The notes: a model not told the origin generated them from the sequence alone. A stretch of 21,598 nt of DNA from an uncultured Moraxella sp. (GCA_943908405.1 CALTTE010000025.1:1-21598), one strand, 5' to 3'. Shown: positions 7,672 through 15,035, numbered from the stretch's first letter. Translations and numbers: made by a program.

Positions 7672-7680
7672 TGCTATAAT
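7672..7680 (+). promoter_or_regulatory. Extended -10 promoter of tyrS
   Basis: TGCTATAAT (7672–7680) is a perfect TATAAT with an extended TGn. A weak -35, TTAAGA (7651–7656), lies 18 bp upstream. The start of transcription would fall about 30 bp before the tyrS ATG at 7719. Confidence 0.65.
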
Positions 7681-7718
7681 AGGATTTTTGCTTTATTTAA
7701 CTCAAAAGGACAAGCACA

Positions 7719-8924
7719 ATGGCACAATTTTTACCTGTTGATGAACAATTACAGCTGATTTTGCGTGGGGTAGAAGACTGCTATTCTCACGATGATTTAA
7801 TCAAAAAATTACAAGAAAACCGCCCACTGCGTATTAAGCTCGGTATGGATCCTACCGCACCTGATTTGCATTTGGGGCATACGGTTGTATTAAATAAATT
7901 ACGCCATTTTCAAGACTTAGGACACGAGGTGCTGTTTTTGATTGGCGATTATACCGCAAGCATTGGCGACCCCACAGGCAAAAATGCCACTCGTCCGCCC
8001 TTATCCAAAGAACAAATTGCCGAGAACGCCAAAACTTACGCCAATCAAGTGTTTAAGATTTTGGATAAAGATAAAACGACCATTGTCTTTAATTCTGAAT
8101 GGTTTGGTAAGATGAGTGCTGGCGATATGATCAAGCTTGCAAGCCTCCAAACCGTCTCACGAATGCTTGAGCGTGATGATTTTAAAAAACGTTACGACAG
8201 CCAAACCCCCATTAGCATTCACGAGTTTTTATACCCGCTAGTTCAAGGCTATGATTCGGTTGCTTTGAGTGCCGATGTGGAGCTTGGCGGTACCGACCAG
8301 ACCTTTAATTTGTTGATGGGTCGCACCCTGCAAGGTCGCTACAACCAAACACCGCAAGTCTGCCTAACCATGCCGTTATTAGAAGGCTTGGACGGCGTTA
8401 ATAAAATGAGTAAATCGCTTGGCAATTATATCGGCATTGATGACCCAGCAGGGGTTATGTATCAAAAACTTTTATCCACGCCTGATAGCCTAATTTTACG
8501 CTATTTTGAATTGCTAAGCTTTCGCCCAATGGCACAAATTCAAGGCTATATGGACGAGATGGCACAAGGCAAAAACCCCCAAGAGATTAAGCGGATTTTG
8601 GCATTAGAATTGATTGAGCGGTTTCACGGTAAAGACGCTGCTGACACCGCCCATCAGTCAGCGGGCAACCGCTTAAATGAGGGCGAATTGCCCATTGATT
8701 TGCCAGAGGTGAGCTTATCAAGCGAGGGCGGACAGCTATTTATTACCCAAATTTTAAATCAAGCCAAGCTTGCCAAAAACTCTGCCCAAGCCAAAGATAT
8801 GCTCAACAATGGGGCGGTAAAAGTTGATGGGACGGTAGTTGATGCCAGTTTTTGTTTGTCATCAGGGCAAACAGCGGTGATACAAGCAGGCAAAAAGGCG
8901 TATGCCCGAGTTATTTTGGTTTAA
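7719..8924 (+). CDS. tyrS: Tyrosyl-tRNA synthetase
   Basis: It charges tRNA-Tyr with tyrosine. The 401-residue class I synthetase has the HIGH-like motif HLGH at 51–54 in a Rossmann fold, GGTDQ at 190–194 and KMSKS at 229–233. A C-terminal S4 RNA-binding domain lies at about 340–400 (AKLAKNSAQAKDMLNNGAVKVDG). Length and motif spacing fit the longer TyrS type (about 400 residues, as in Pseudomonas TyrZ). An AAAGGA ribosome site lies about 8 nt before the ATG. It is transcribed divergently from anmK, an arrangement I recall from Pseudomonas. The final 15 bp, including the TAA, are repeated just downstream. Confidence 0.97.
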   Translation: MAQFLPVDEQLQLILRGVEDCYSHDDLIKKLQENRPLRIKLGMDPTAPDLHLGHTVVLNKLRHFQDLGHEVLFLIGDYTASIGDPTGKNATRPPLSKEQIAENAKTYANQVFKILDKDKTTIVFNSEWFGKMSAGDMIKLASLQTVSRMLERDDFKKRYDSQTPISIHEFLYPLVQGYDSVALSADVELGGTDQTFNLLMGRTLQGRYNQTPQVCLTMPLLEGLDGVNKMSKSLGNYIGIDDPAGVMYQKLLSTPDSLILRYFELLSFRPMAQIQGYMDEMAQGKNPQEIKRILALELIERFHGKDAADTAHQSAGNRLNEGELPIDLPEVSLSSEGGQLFITQILNQAKLAKNSAQAKDMLNNGAVKVDGTVVDASFCLSSGQTAVIQAGKKAYARVILV

Positions 8925-8966
8925 GTTATTTTGGCTTAAGTTACGTAGATTTAAGTTACGCTAGCC
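8910..8966 (+). repeat. 15-bp tandem repeat that duplicates the tyrS stop region
   Basis: The unit gttattttggtttaa (8910–8924) is the last five codons of tyrS with its stop. It recurs as gttattttggcttaa (8925–8939) and gttacgtagatttaa (8940–8954), then degenerates. Each copy keeps an in-frame TAA. Confidence 0.85.
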
Positions 8967-9054
8967 TAATTCTTAAACCAGCCCACTACTTGGCTTAAAA
9001 GTTAGCCTAACTTACATTGGGCTAGAGCTTAATATTGGGCTTAGCTCAATTTAA

Positions 9055-9098
9055 CCCAACACAAACTCTAGCCCAACACAAACTCTAGCCCAACACAA
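9055..9098. repeat. 17-bp direct repeat, about 2.6 copies
   Basis: The unit cccaacacaaactctag is repeated perfectly at 9055–9071 and 9072–9088, with a third partial copy. CTCTAGCCC spanning the unit junction is the reverse complement of GGGCTAGAG at 9019–9027. Confidence 0.88.
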
Positions 9099-9516
9099 TA
9101 CAAGCTCAACCAATTTAACTAACTCAACCAAATTAAATAAAGCTTAATTCGGCTTGGTTTAATTAAGTTTAGTTTAACGATTTGGGTTTTAATCATTGCA
9201 TATTGGCTATATTGATTAAAACAAATCCCAAAGCCAAAATTCAAAATCAGCCCCAAAACATCCTAAAAACTAGACCTTTTAAAGCATATTCTATTATTTT
9301 TTATCACAATAACACCATTTGATGTAGTTTTGGTAGCGATGCCTTAGACCCAATCCACAAACCAATCATTTTGCAAAATCCTGCGGCGTTACACGATTTG
9401 CCTACAACTGAGCTTAGCACAATGGCAAAAAAACAATATAAACACAACAAACAAGTTAAAATAACAAACAAAAAGACAAAACTCTCAATTAGGCTTTATT
9501 AAACTCAAAAGAACAC

Positions 9517-9543
9517 TTACCGTTAATGGCGAATTAATGGTAA
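9517..9543. repeat. Inverted repeat with 11-bp arms and 5-nt loop
   Basis: TTACCGTTAAT (9517–9527), loop GGCGA, ATTAATGGTAA (9533–9543). The one DNA mismatch becomes a G-U pair in plus-strand RNA, so the stem is fully paired. No U-run follows on either strand, so it is not a standard terminator. It could be an operator or a structured RNA element. Confidence 0.6.
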
Positions 9544-9804
9544 ACCGATAAACGCACCATTTTAACCAAGACGCTAAATTGATTTACATCAGTTGGTGCA
9601 AAAATTAATAACTCACCACAATTAACTTAGCACAATTAAATGCCAAAACAGACAAAAACATTGGGTATTGATTGAGGCATTAGCAATTTAGCTTATCAGA
9701 CGGTATAAAAATACCAAATCCATTTAAAACAGTTGCAAAACCAAATAAAAAACCAAACCATTAAAATCTTATGTTAATGCACTCTTTTTAACACCCCATT
9801 TTTA

Positions 9805-9981
9805 ATGCCCTCATTGCCCCAATCTCTGTCGTTAAATTTGGTTAAAAACCCAGCTTATCAACGCCAATTTATACTCACCACAGCGTTAAACGATTTTTGT
9901 ATCTTTTGGCACATTGTAATGGTGATTGGTATGGGTGTACTGGCAATGGCGTTATTAATCAATAACAACCCCTTGAAATAA
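9805..9981 (+). CDS. Possible small single-pass membrane protein (58 residues)
   Basis: This frame has 58 residues. It starts at ATG 9805 and ends at TAA 9981. The N-terminal half is polar and mildly basic (NLVKNPAYQRQF). It is followed by a continuous hydrophobic segment at about residues 33–52 (IFWHIVMVIGMGVLAMALLI) and a short polar tail NNNPLK, which looks like a designed membrane anchor rather than chance translation of AT-rich DNA. Local base composition is less AT-rich than the gap upstream. Against it: no Shine-Dalgarno before the ATG and no recognised family. The frame is open back to a TAA at 9775, so it could also be the tail of a decayed gene. Function unknown. Confidence 0.4.
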   Translation: MPSLPQSLSLNLVKNPAYQRQFILTTALNDFCIFWHIVMVIGMGVLAMALLINNNPLK

Positions 9982-10012
9982 CAGCCCCTTGAAGAACGCC
10001 CCTTGAAATAAC
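9969..10012 (+). repeat. Three direct repeats of ccccttgaaataac
   Basis: Copies are at 9969–9984 (with two extra bases), 9985–9998 (ccccttgaagaacg) and 9999–10012. The first copy contains the stop codon of the small frame at 9805–9981, as happens at the end of tyrS. Confidence 0.85.
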
Positions 10013-10105
10013 AATCTGCTTTAAAAAACCTCAAGCCCATTTTGCTCACCGCTTGTATGGCTTGGCATTTTTTAAGCTTTGTTTTTTGTACTTTGTTTTT
10101 AGACT

Positions 10106-10135
10106 TTGTTTTTTGAGCTTGATTTATAGTATACT
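10106..10135 (+). promoter_or_regulatory. Candidate prlC promoter
   Basis: TTGTTT (10106–10111) and TATACT (10130–10135) are 18 bp apart, about 130 bp before the prlC start. The -10 lies within a short palindromic stretch tagtatacta, which is also seen at the hemO promoter. Confidence 0.4.
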
Positions 10136-10268
10136 ATCCAAACATAGCATAACACAAATTTGCCATAAATCCACACGACCAAACAACTTAACAGCTTTTA
10201 CAAAACAGCAATTCACACCAACTGCCAATTCACACCAACTACCAAAGCCAAACCTTTAAGGAACAACA

Positions 10269-12380
10269 ATGACCACAACCACCCAAAACAGCCCCTTTGA
10301 GGACAAAAATACCCACCCTGAGCTACATTTATTTGATTTTGACAAAGCCACGCCCAAAGCCTTGGGTGATTATTTGACCACCGCCCTACAAAACGCCCAA
10401 AGCGAGCTTGTCGCCTTATCAGACAACGCCGCAAACACCCCAAATACCACAGCCACCGCCGAACAAGCCCTTGCCACCATTCATCGTTTTGGCGATATTG
10501 TTTATGATATTGAACGCCATTTTAGCGTCTTGTCGCACCTAAACAGCGTGGTCAATAGCGATGACACACGCCAAATTTACGATAATTTATTGCCCACACT
10601 CAGTGCTTTTTATAGTAAGGTTGGGCAGTCGGTTGCACTTTATGGGCGATACCAACAGGTTTTGGAGCAATTTGACCAATTAGACAACAAACACCAAAGC
10701 CCAGAACAACGCCGTGCCATCACCCTTGCATTACAATCATTTGAGCTGTCAGGGGTAGCGTTAGATGACGACAAAAAACAGCAATTTGCCGATATCAGCC
10801 AGCAATTATCACAGCTGTCCTCCACCTTTTCTAACAATGTGCTGGACGCCACCCAAGATTTTGCCTATCCGTTGCACCCAGATGAATTGGCAGGGCTAAA
10901 GCCGAGTGGACTTGCCTTATTAAAGCAAGCAGGCGAGCAGTACAAACAAAAAAATAACACCGCCTTGCCAAGCGATTATGTGGCAACGCTTGATATGCCA
11001 AGCTATTTGGCGATAATGCAGTACAGCGACAATCGTGCTTTAAGGCAAAAACTCTACCTTGCTTATAATGCTCGTGCCTCCGACCAGCACCCAGAATTAT
11101 TTAACCAGCGTTTTGACAACGCCCCCATCATTGAGCAGATTCTACATTTACGCCAAAAAAAGGCAGAATTGCTTGGGCTTGCCGATTATAGCCAAGTGTC
11201 ATTGGCAAGCAAAATGGCCAATAGCGTTGATGAGGTGGAACAATTTTTGCAAACATTGGCACGCCACGCCAAGCCGTTTGCCAAAGAAGAATCGGGCGAG
11301 TTAAAGCGTCTTGGGACAACGCTCGGCATTGATGACGTGCAGGCGTGGGACATTGCTTATTTGTCCGAAAAATTACGTGAGCAACAATACGCCATTGACA
11401 GCGAGGCGTTGCGGGCTTACTTCCCCTTACCCCAAGTATTACAAGGACTGTTTGAGATTACCCACAATTTATTTGGGGTGAACATTAAACCTGCCAATGC
11501 CAGCACTTGGCATAGCGATGTCAAGTTTTTTGAGCTTTATGATAACGATAAGCTACTGGGCGGTTTTTATTTGGATTTGTTTGCCCGCTTGGGCAAAAAA
11601 GGCGGGGCGTGGCTATCAGGCTATCAATCTCGCCATTATTTTGACCAGCAATATTTGCCAGTGGGCTTTATTGTTGCCAACTTTAGCCCGCCAAGCGATG
11701 ACAAGGTGGCGTGTTTAAGCCTTGATGAGGTAACGACATTGTTTCACGAATTTGGGCACGCCTTGCACCATTTATTGAGTGAAACGACCGTCAGCGAGGT
11801 GGCAGGCATCAATAGTGTTGAATGGGACGCGGTGGAATTGCCCAGTCAATTTATGGAAAATTTTATTACCACCAATGAAGGCATTGCCAAAATCAGCCGT
11901 CATATTGACAGTGGCGAGCCGTTGCCCCAAGAAACGCTATCGGCGATTTTGCGTGCCAAAAATTTTCAAAGCGGTATGCAAACCTTGCGGCAGCTAGAAT
12001 TTGCCTTGTTTGATTTGTCCTTACACAGCACCCCCATCAGTGATTTTAACGACGTATTGGCGTTAAATAATAAAATCAGACAAGAGGTTGCCGTTATCCA
12101 GCCCCCTGCCAGCAACCGCTTTGCCAATGGTTTTAGCCATATTTTTGCAGGAGGTTATGCCAGCGGTTATTATTCATACAAATGGGCAGAGCTGTTATCG
12201 GCAGACGCTTTTGGCAAATTTGAAGACACAGGCATTTTTAACCCAGCCACAGGGCAAGCCTACCGCCAAGCGATTTTGTCAAGGGCAGGTGGTCGCAGCG
12301 CCAAAGACAATTTTAATGACTTTATGGGGCGAGATGCTGACATTACCGCCCTGTTACGTCATTCAGGCTTTGTGGCGTGA
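10269..12380 (+). CDS. prlC: Oligopeptidase A (M3 family zinc metallopeptidase)
   Basis: This cytoplasmic endopeptidase degrades short peptides, including cleaved signal peptides. The 703-residue length is close to the usual 680. The zinc site is intact: HEFGH at 493–497 gives both histidines and the catalytic Glu494, and Glu523 in SVEWDAVELPSQF is the expected third ligand. The C-terminal part (QPPASNRFANGFSHIFAGGYASGYYSYKWAE) is the conserved substrate-binding segment of thimet-type oligopeptidases. AAGGA lies 6 nt before the ATG. There is no signal peptide. The stop codon overlaps the GTG start of yheV by four bases (GTGA), so the two are probably translationally coupled. I recall the prlC–yheV order from pseudomonads, which supports both calls. 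Confidence 0.96.
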   Translation: MTTTTQNSPFEDKNTHPELHLFDFDKATPKALGDYLTTALQNAQSELVALSDNAANTPNTTATAEQALATIHRFGDIVYDIERHFSVLSHLNSVVNSDDTRQIYDNLLPTLSAFYSKVGQSVALYGRYQQVLEQFDQLDNKHQSPEQRRAITLALQSFELSGVALDDDKKQQFADISQQLSQLSSTFSNNVLDATQDFAYPLHPDELAGLKPSGLALLKQAGEQYKQKNNTALPSDYVATLDMPSYLAIMQYSDNRALRQKLYLAYNARASDQHPELFNQRFDNAPIIEQILHLRQKKAELLGLADYSQVSLASKMANSVDEVEQFLQTLARHAKPFAKEESGELKRLGTTLGIDDVQAWDIAYLSEKLREQQYAIDSEALRAYFPLPQVLQGLFEITHNLFGVNIKPANASTWHSDVKFFELYDNDKLLGGFYLDLFARLGKKGGAWLSGYQSRHYFDQQYLPVGFIVANFSPPSDDKVACLSLDEVTTLFHEFGHALHHLLSETTVSEVAGINSVEWDAVELPSQFMENFITTNEGIAKISRHIDSGEPLPQETLSAILRAKNFQSGMQTLRQLEFALFDLSLHSTPISDFNDVLALNNKIRQEVAVIQPPASNRFANGFSHIFAGGYASGYYSYKWAELLSADAFGKFEDTGIFNPATGQAYRQAILSRAGGRSAKDNFNDFMGRDADITALLRHSGFVA

Positions 12381-12607
12381 GATACCAATCAAACCGCCCC
12401 AAACGCCAGTTTTTGGCAGGGGTGAAATGTGTGGCGTGTGGGCAGTTAGACACCACCGTGCAAATACAAGTATTTGAGCCTAAATTTGACGAATACATTG
12501 AATGCGTGGCGTGTGGGCATAGCGAAAGACGACCCATTTTAGGCAATGAATCAATTACCCAAAGCACAAATGAGCCAGCAATCGGCGTGGTTAAATTCCA
12601 CCATTAA
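12377..12607 (+). CDS. yheV: YheV-family putative zinc-ribbon protein
   Basis: This small protein of 76 residues is of unknown function. Its core KRQFLAGVKCVACGQLD...DEYIECVACGHSE has two CxxC pairs (Cys18/Cys21 and Cys43/Cys46), matching E. coli YheV in order and spacing and predicting one bound zinc. The tail after residue 53 is not conserved as far as I can judge. The start is GTG at 12377, inside the prlC stop (GTGA overlap), which fits reinitiation after prlC. The family is secure; no activity can be stated. Confidence 0.85.
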   Translation: MRYQSNRPKRQFLAGVKCVACGQLDTTVQIQVFEPKFDEYIECVACGHSERRPILGNESITQSTNEPAIGVVKFHH

Positions 12608-12640
12608 TCGCCAAGATTGGGGGATTTAATGCCTAAGGGG

Positions 12641-12669
12641 CTGATTTTTTTAAAAAAATTTGCTATAGT
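12641..12669 (+). promoter_or_regulatory. Extended -10 promoter for the coiled-coil membrane protein
   Basis: TGCTATAGT (12661–12669) is an extended -10. CTGATT (12641–12646), a poor -35, lies 17 bp upstream of TATAGT. Transcription would begin about 45 bp before the ATG at 12723. Confidence 0.5.
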
Positions 12670-12722
12670 GTTGCTATTTTTAATATTTAAATTTTAAGTT
12701 TTAGTATTTTTAAGGACAGGTA

Positions 12723-13424
12723 ATGAGTGATAATTTGACCAATGATAACAAAAACAGCGATTTGAATCACGCCAAGCCTACCAGCCACCCCACTGGTCAA
12801 AACAATAACAATCGCCCACCTGAGCTAGATGACTTGGCTTTTTTAGATGAATTACAAAGCACCACAACAGCCCAAAACGAGCCAACCACCCCCATTATAC
12901 CGCCACCAACGCTTGAGCCATCACAAGTCAGCGAAAAACCAGCCACCCCACCCAAAAAATCCCCAAAAACCGACAAACTGAACATACTTATCTTAGCGAC
13001 AATTGTTGTGCTGTTATTGGTGGTGGCAGGGTGGTTTTTGACCAATAAAGACACCACAGAGCCTATGACTACCGATACCGTCACCACCACAAGCCCAGAA
13101 AATACTGCCCCATCGGATACGCTTGTCTCAGCAGAAACTGATTTAACAAACGATGTTGCTACCACAGAAGATACAGCCCCTGCCCTTGTTGATATTGACA
13201 CCAACACAATCAATGCTGATGCCATATTAAATGCAGAAATCCCAGAAGACCCAGCTCTCATCAAAGAAGAGATTGACCGCCTAAGCGACAAAGAAACTCG
13301 CCTTGCCGAGCAAGCTCAATTGATTGATGAGCAATTAACAATGATGGAGCAATTAACCAGTGCCAAACAAGAGCAAATCGCTTTATTGGAAGCCCAAATT
13401 GCCGAGCTAGAAGCACAAAAATAG
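12723..13424 (+). CDS. Single-pass membrane protein with disordered N-terminus and C-terminal coiled coil
   Basis: I do not recognise the family. Of 233 residues, 1–82 are polar and proline/asparagine-rich with no predicted fold. A membrane segment at about 87–106 (NILILATIVVLLLVVAGWFL) is preceded by lysines (KKSPKTDK), so the N-terminus should be cytoplasmic and the rest periplasmic. Residues 107–176 are Thr/Asp-rich and acidic. From about 178 to 232 a heptad-like acidic/glutamine coiled coil (IKEEIDRLSDK...LLEAQIAELEAQK) ends the protein. The bitopic plan resembles periplasm-spanning division or envelope-organising proteins, but that is only analogy. AAGGACAGG lies close before the ATG, and the gene has its own extended -10 promoter. 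The gene at 13482 follows after 57 bp on the same strand and may be co-transcribed. Confidence 0.8.
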   Translation: MSDNLTNDNKNSDLNHAKPTSHPTGQNNNNRPPELDDLAFLDELQSTTTAQNEPTTPIIPPPTLEPSQVSEKPATPPKKSPKTDKLNILILATIVVLLLVVAGWFLTNKDTTEPMTTDTVTTTSPENTAPSDTLVSAETDLTNDVATTEDTAPALVDIDTNTINADAILNAEIPEDPALIKEEIDRLSDKETRLAEQAQLIDEQLTMMEQLTSAKQEQIALLEAQIAELEAQK

Positions 13425-13481
13425 CCGCAATCGTGATTGGTGAATTGATTAAACGATTAAACATTAATAATTAAACATTAG

Positions 13482-13991
13482 ATGATTAAGCTCACCCAAC
13501 AAAGCCTACTGCATAGCCGTGCCCCATCACTGATTTTATTGATGCCAAGCGATGGGATTGTGCTAGACAGTCGGCTTAGCCGTCTATTTCATCAGTACAA
13601 AAACGAATACGACCGTTACAAAGCGATGGCTTATAAAGGCGATTTGACTCTTGGCTCTGTCATTCATTTTGATGTACAAAAACAAGCCACGGGACTAATG
13701 ATGGGTAGTAATAAATATGCCAGCTACCTTAGCCTTGCCATCACCCACAGCCACCATAAAGACACACCCAAAATCGCCGCACTTAAAGATGCCTGCCTAC
13801 AGCTAAAGCCCGCCTTATTCAAGCTAATGCGATACCAACATTTACGCCACAGTGCCATTGATTTGACCAAAATAGCCATTGATGATGTCAATGCCCATTT
13901 GCCCAAGCTAAGCGATTGGCTTGATGTACCAAGACTTAGCATTGATGGACATATTGCCAAAACTGCCGATAAAGCACCGTCCACCAATTAA
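13482..13991 (+). CDS. Unknown protein, possibly a degenerate macro (ADP-ribose-binding) fold
   Basis: A 169-residue soluble protein. The start is fixed by a TAG directly before ATG 13482; no ribosome site is obvious. The pattern of its halves recalls DarG/ALC1-like macro domains. MIKLTQQSLL stands where such domains have MIKxTxGNLL. FHQYKNEYDRYKAMAYKGDL followed by LGSVIHFD matches the FxxxFPExxxxYxxACxxGExxxGxxxxF segment. A helix IAALKDACLQL precedes the position of the second glycine loop, and IDLTKIAIDDVNAHL fits the closing helix. The glycine-rich ligand loops are missing: PSDGIVLDSRLSRL replaces the NxxGxMGKGIA loop, and YQHLRHSA replaces GxGxGG. If the fold is right, it is unlikely to hydrolyse ADP-ribose. 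It may be co-transcribed with the coiled-coil gene upstream. Fold is inference; function unknown. Confidence 0.7.
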   Translation: MIKLTQQSLLHSRAPSLILLMPSDGIVLDSRLSRLFHQYKNEYDRYKAMAYKGDLTLGSVIHFDVQKQATGLMMGSNKYASYLSLAITHSHHKDTPKIAALKDACLQLKPALFKLMRYQHLRHSAIDLTKIAIDDVNAHLPKLSDWLDVPRLSIDGHIAKTADKAPSTN

Positions 13992-14025
13992 CAACTTCAT
14001 AAAGCCCGCCAAATTGACCATACGC

Positions 14026-14070
14026 TTATTTAACATACTTTTATTTAACACACTTTTGTTTAACGTATTT
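14026..14070. repeat. Imperfect 15-bp tandem repeat between convergent genes
   Basis: ttatttaacatactt (14026–14040), ttatttaacacactt (14041–14055) and ttgtttaacgtattt (14056–14070), with related AT-rich sequence continuing to about 14107. A small perfect inverted repeat AATCAA–TGT–TTGATT follows at 14112–14126. The gap lies between convergent genes but has no strong terminator. Confidence 0.7.
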
Positions 14071-14252
14071 ATTTAATTTATGTTTTAATTTAACGTATTT
14101 ATTTAACGCCTAATCAATGTTTGATTGATACTTAAATCAAATAAATCAATGCTTTTTGGATACTTAATTTTAGGGCATTTTTTAAAGCATTTGTTTTTAT
14201 TGTTAATTTGGTGTTTTTATTGTTGGATTGGTGGAATTAACACCACAACCAA

Positions 14253-15035
14253 TTAAGAATCAGGCAGGCGTGCCATCCATATCATCGTACACAAACAAAT
14301 CACACTCACAACCACCGCAAGCCACAACCATTCTGGCTTATGCCAAAACCGCCAAAACAGCATCACAGAGCTTGCTGTCATCATCGTCCACGCCAAATAT
14401 TTGGCACGCTTTGGAATAACTCGGCGTTCTTGCCAATTGACAATCAAGCTACCAAAGGTTTTGTGGTTGATAAGCCAATGATGAAATTTGGGCGAGCTTC
14501 TGGCAAAACAGCCTGTTGCTAACAGCAAAAACGGCGTGGTAGGTAGCCAAGGCAAGGGAATGCCAATCAATGCCAATAATACAAAAAAACAGCCCAAAAC
14601 AAAAAACAGCGAACGAATCAAGCCATTTTTTGCAAGACGTGCTTTGGGTAGAGCTTTGGGCAATGCTGTTGCCGTTACTGTTGTTGGCACTGTTGTTGAT
14701 GCTGTTGTTAAAACTGGGGAGGGCGACGCTGTAGGTAAGGCTGATGGCTCAGCCGATATGGTGGACGGCTTATCATTAGATAAAGGATTGGTGTTTGGGC
14801 TGGTGATTGATTGATTACTACCAAAATCAGGGTTTGGATTTGACAAGCCATCGGCAAAAACTCTCTCGCTATTTTGCTCCATTTTTTTTGTATCCATTGG
14901 CTTATTGTCTTTTGGCTTATTGGCAAGCTTGTCATCAGATGGGGTGGTACTTGTACTGCTCGTGTTGGTATTTTTAGAATCAGTATTTTTAAGGTCAGTG
15001 TTTTTAGCGTTGGTATTGCTTGGGTCGTGGTGCAT
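14253..15035 (-). CDS. DUF454 (YbaN-like) inner-membrane protein with long disordered N-terminus
   Basis: The C-terminal half (about residues 137–258) matches the DUF454/YbaN family: a first hairpin FFVLGCFFVLLALIGIPLPWLPTTPFLLLATGCFARSS-type signature with the conserved LPTTPF at 164–169 and CFARSSPKFHHWL at 176–188, then ERRVIPKRAK at 203–212, and two more hydrophobic segments at about 214–228 and 235–254. Function of the family is unknown. Unusual are the first 135 residues, a Ser/Thr/Asn/Pro-rich tail with NTD-K repeats that the family normally lacks. The long start is supported by AAAGGTAAG about 6 nt before ATG 15035; no better internal ribosome site was seen. It diverges from hemO across 336 bp. 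Confidence 0.88.
   Translation of the reverse strand: MHHDPSNTNAKNTDLKNTDSKNTNTSSTSTTPSDDKLANKPKDNKPMDTKKMEQNSERVFADGLSNPNPDFGSNQSITSPNTNPLSNDKPSTISAEPSALPTASPSPVLTTASTTVPTTVTATALPKALPKARLAKNGLIRSLFFVLGCFFVLLALIGIPLPWLPTTPFLLLATGCFARSSPKFHHWLINHKTFGSLIVNWQERRVIPKRAKYLAWTMMTASSVMLFWRFWHKPEWLWLAVVVSVICLCTMIWMARLPDS

Larger units (their letters stand above)
8925..9804. other. 880-bp gene-free AT-rich region downstream of tyrS
   Basis: I find no supported gene, tRNA or rRNA. Contents: the 15-bp repeats after tyrS; 17-bp direct repeats cccaacacaaactctag (9055–9071, 9072–9088, partial after) facing an inverted GGGCTAGAG at 9019–9027; a less AT-rich segment at about 9330–9430 with a perfect palindrome ATTTTGCAAAAT (9368–9379); a strong hairpin at 9517–9543; and a weak promoter-like pair TTAGCA (9680–9685) and TATAAA (9704–9709) that might serve the small frame at 9805. 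A boxA-like TGCACTCTTTTTAACA lies at 9778–9793. Confidence 0.6.

Noticed and set aside
10053..10259. 68-residue plus-strand frame before prlC
   Set aside because: It starts with TTG, reads T-rich promoter DNA and covers the likely prlC promoter.
8925..10268. tRNA, rRNA or riboswitch in the long gap
   Set aside because: I looked for tRNA T-loop and anticodon patterns and for the 16S start and found none; only repeats, a hairpin and a boxA-like string are present.
14112..14126. Terminator between the convergent genes ending at 13991 and 14253
   Set aside because: The AATCAA/TTGATT hairpin has a six-pair AT-rich stem and no T-run, so it is too weak to call.
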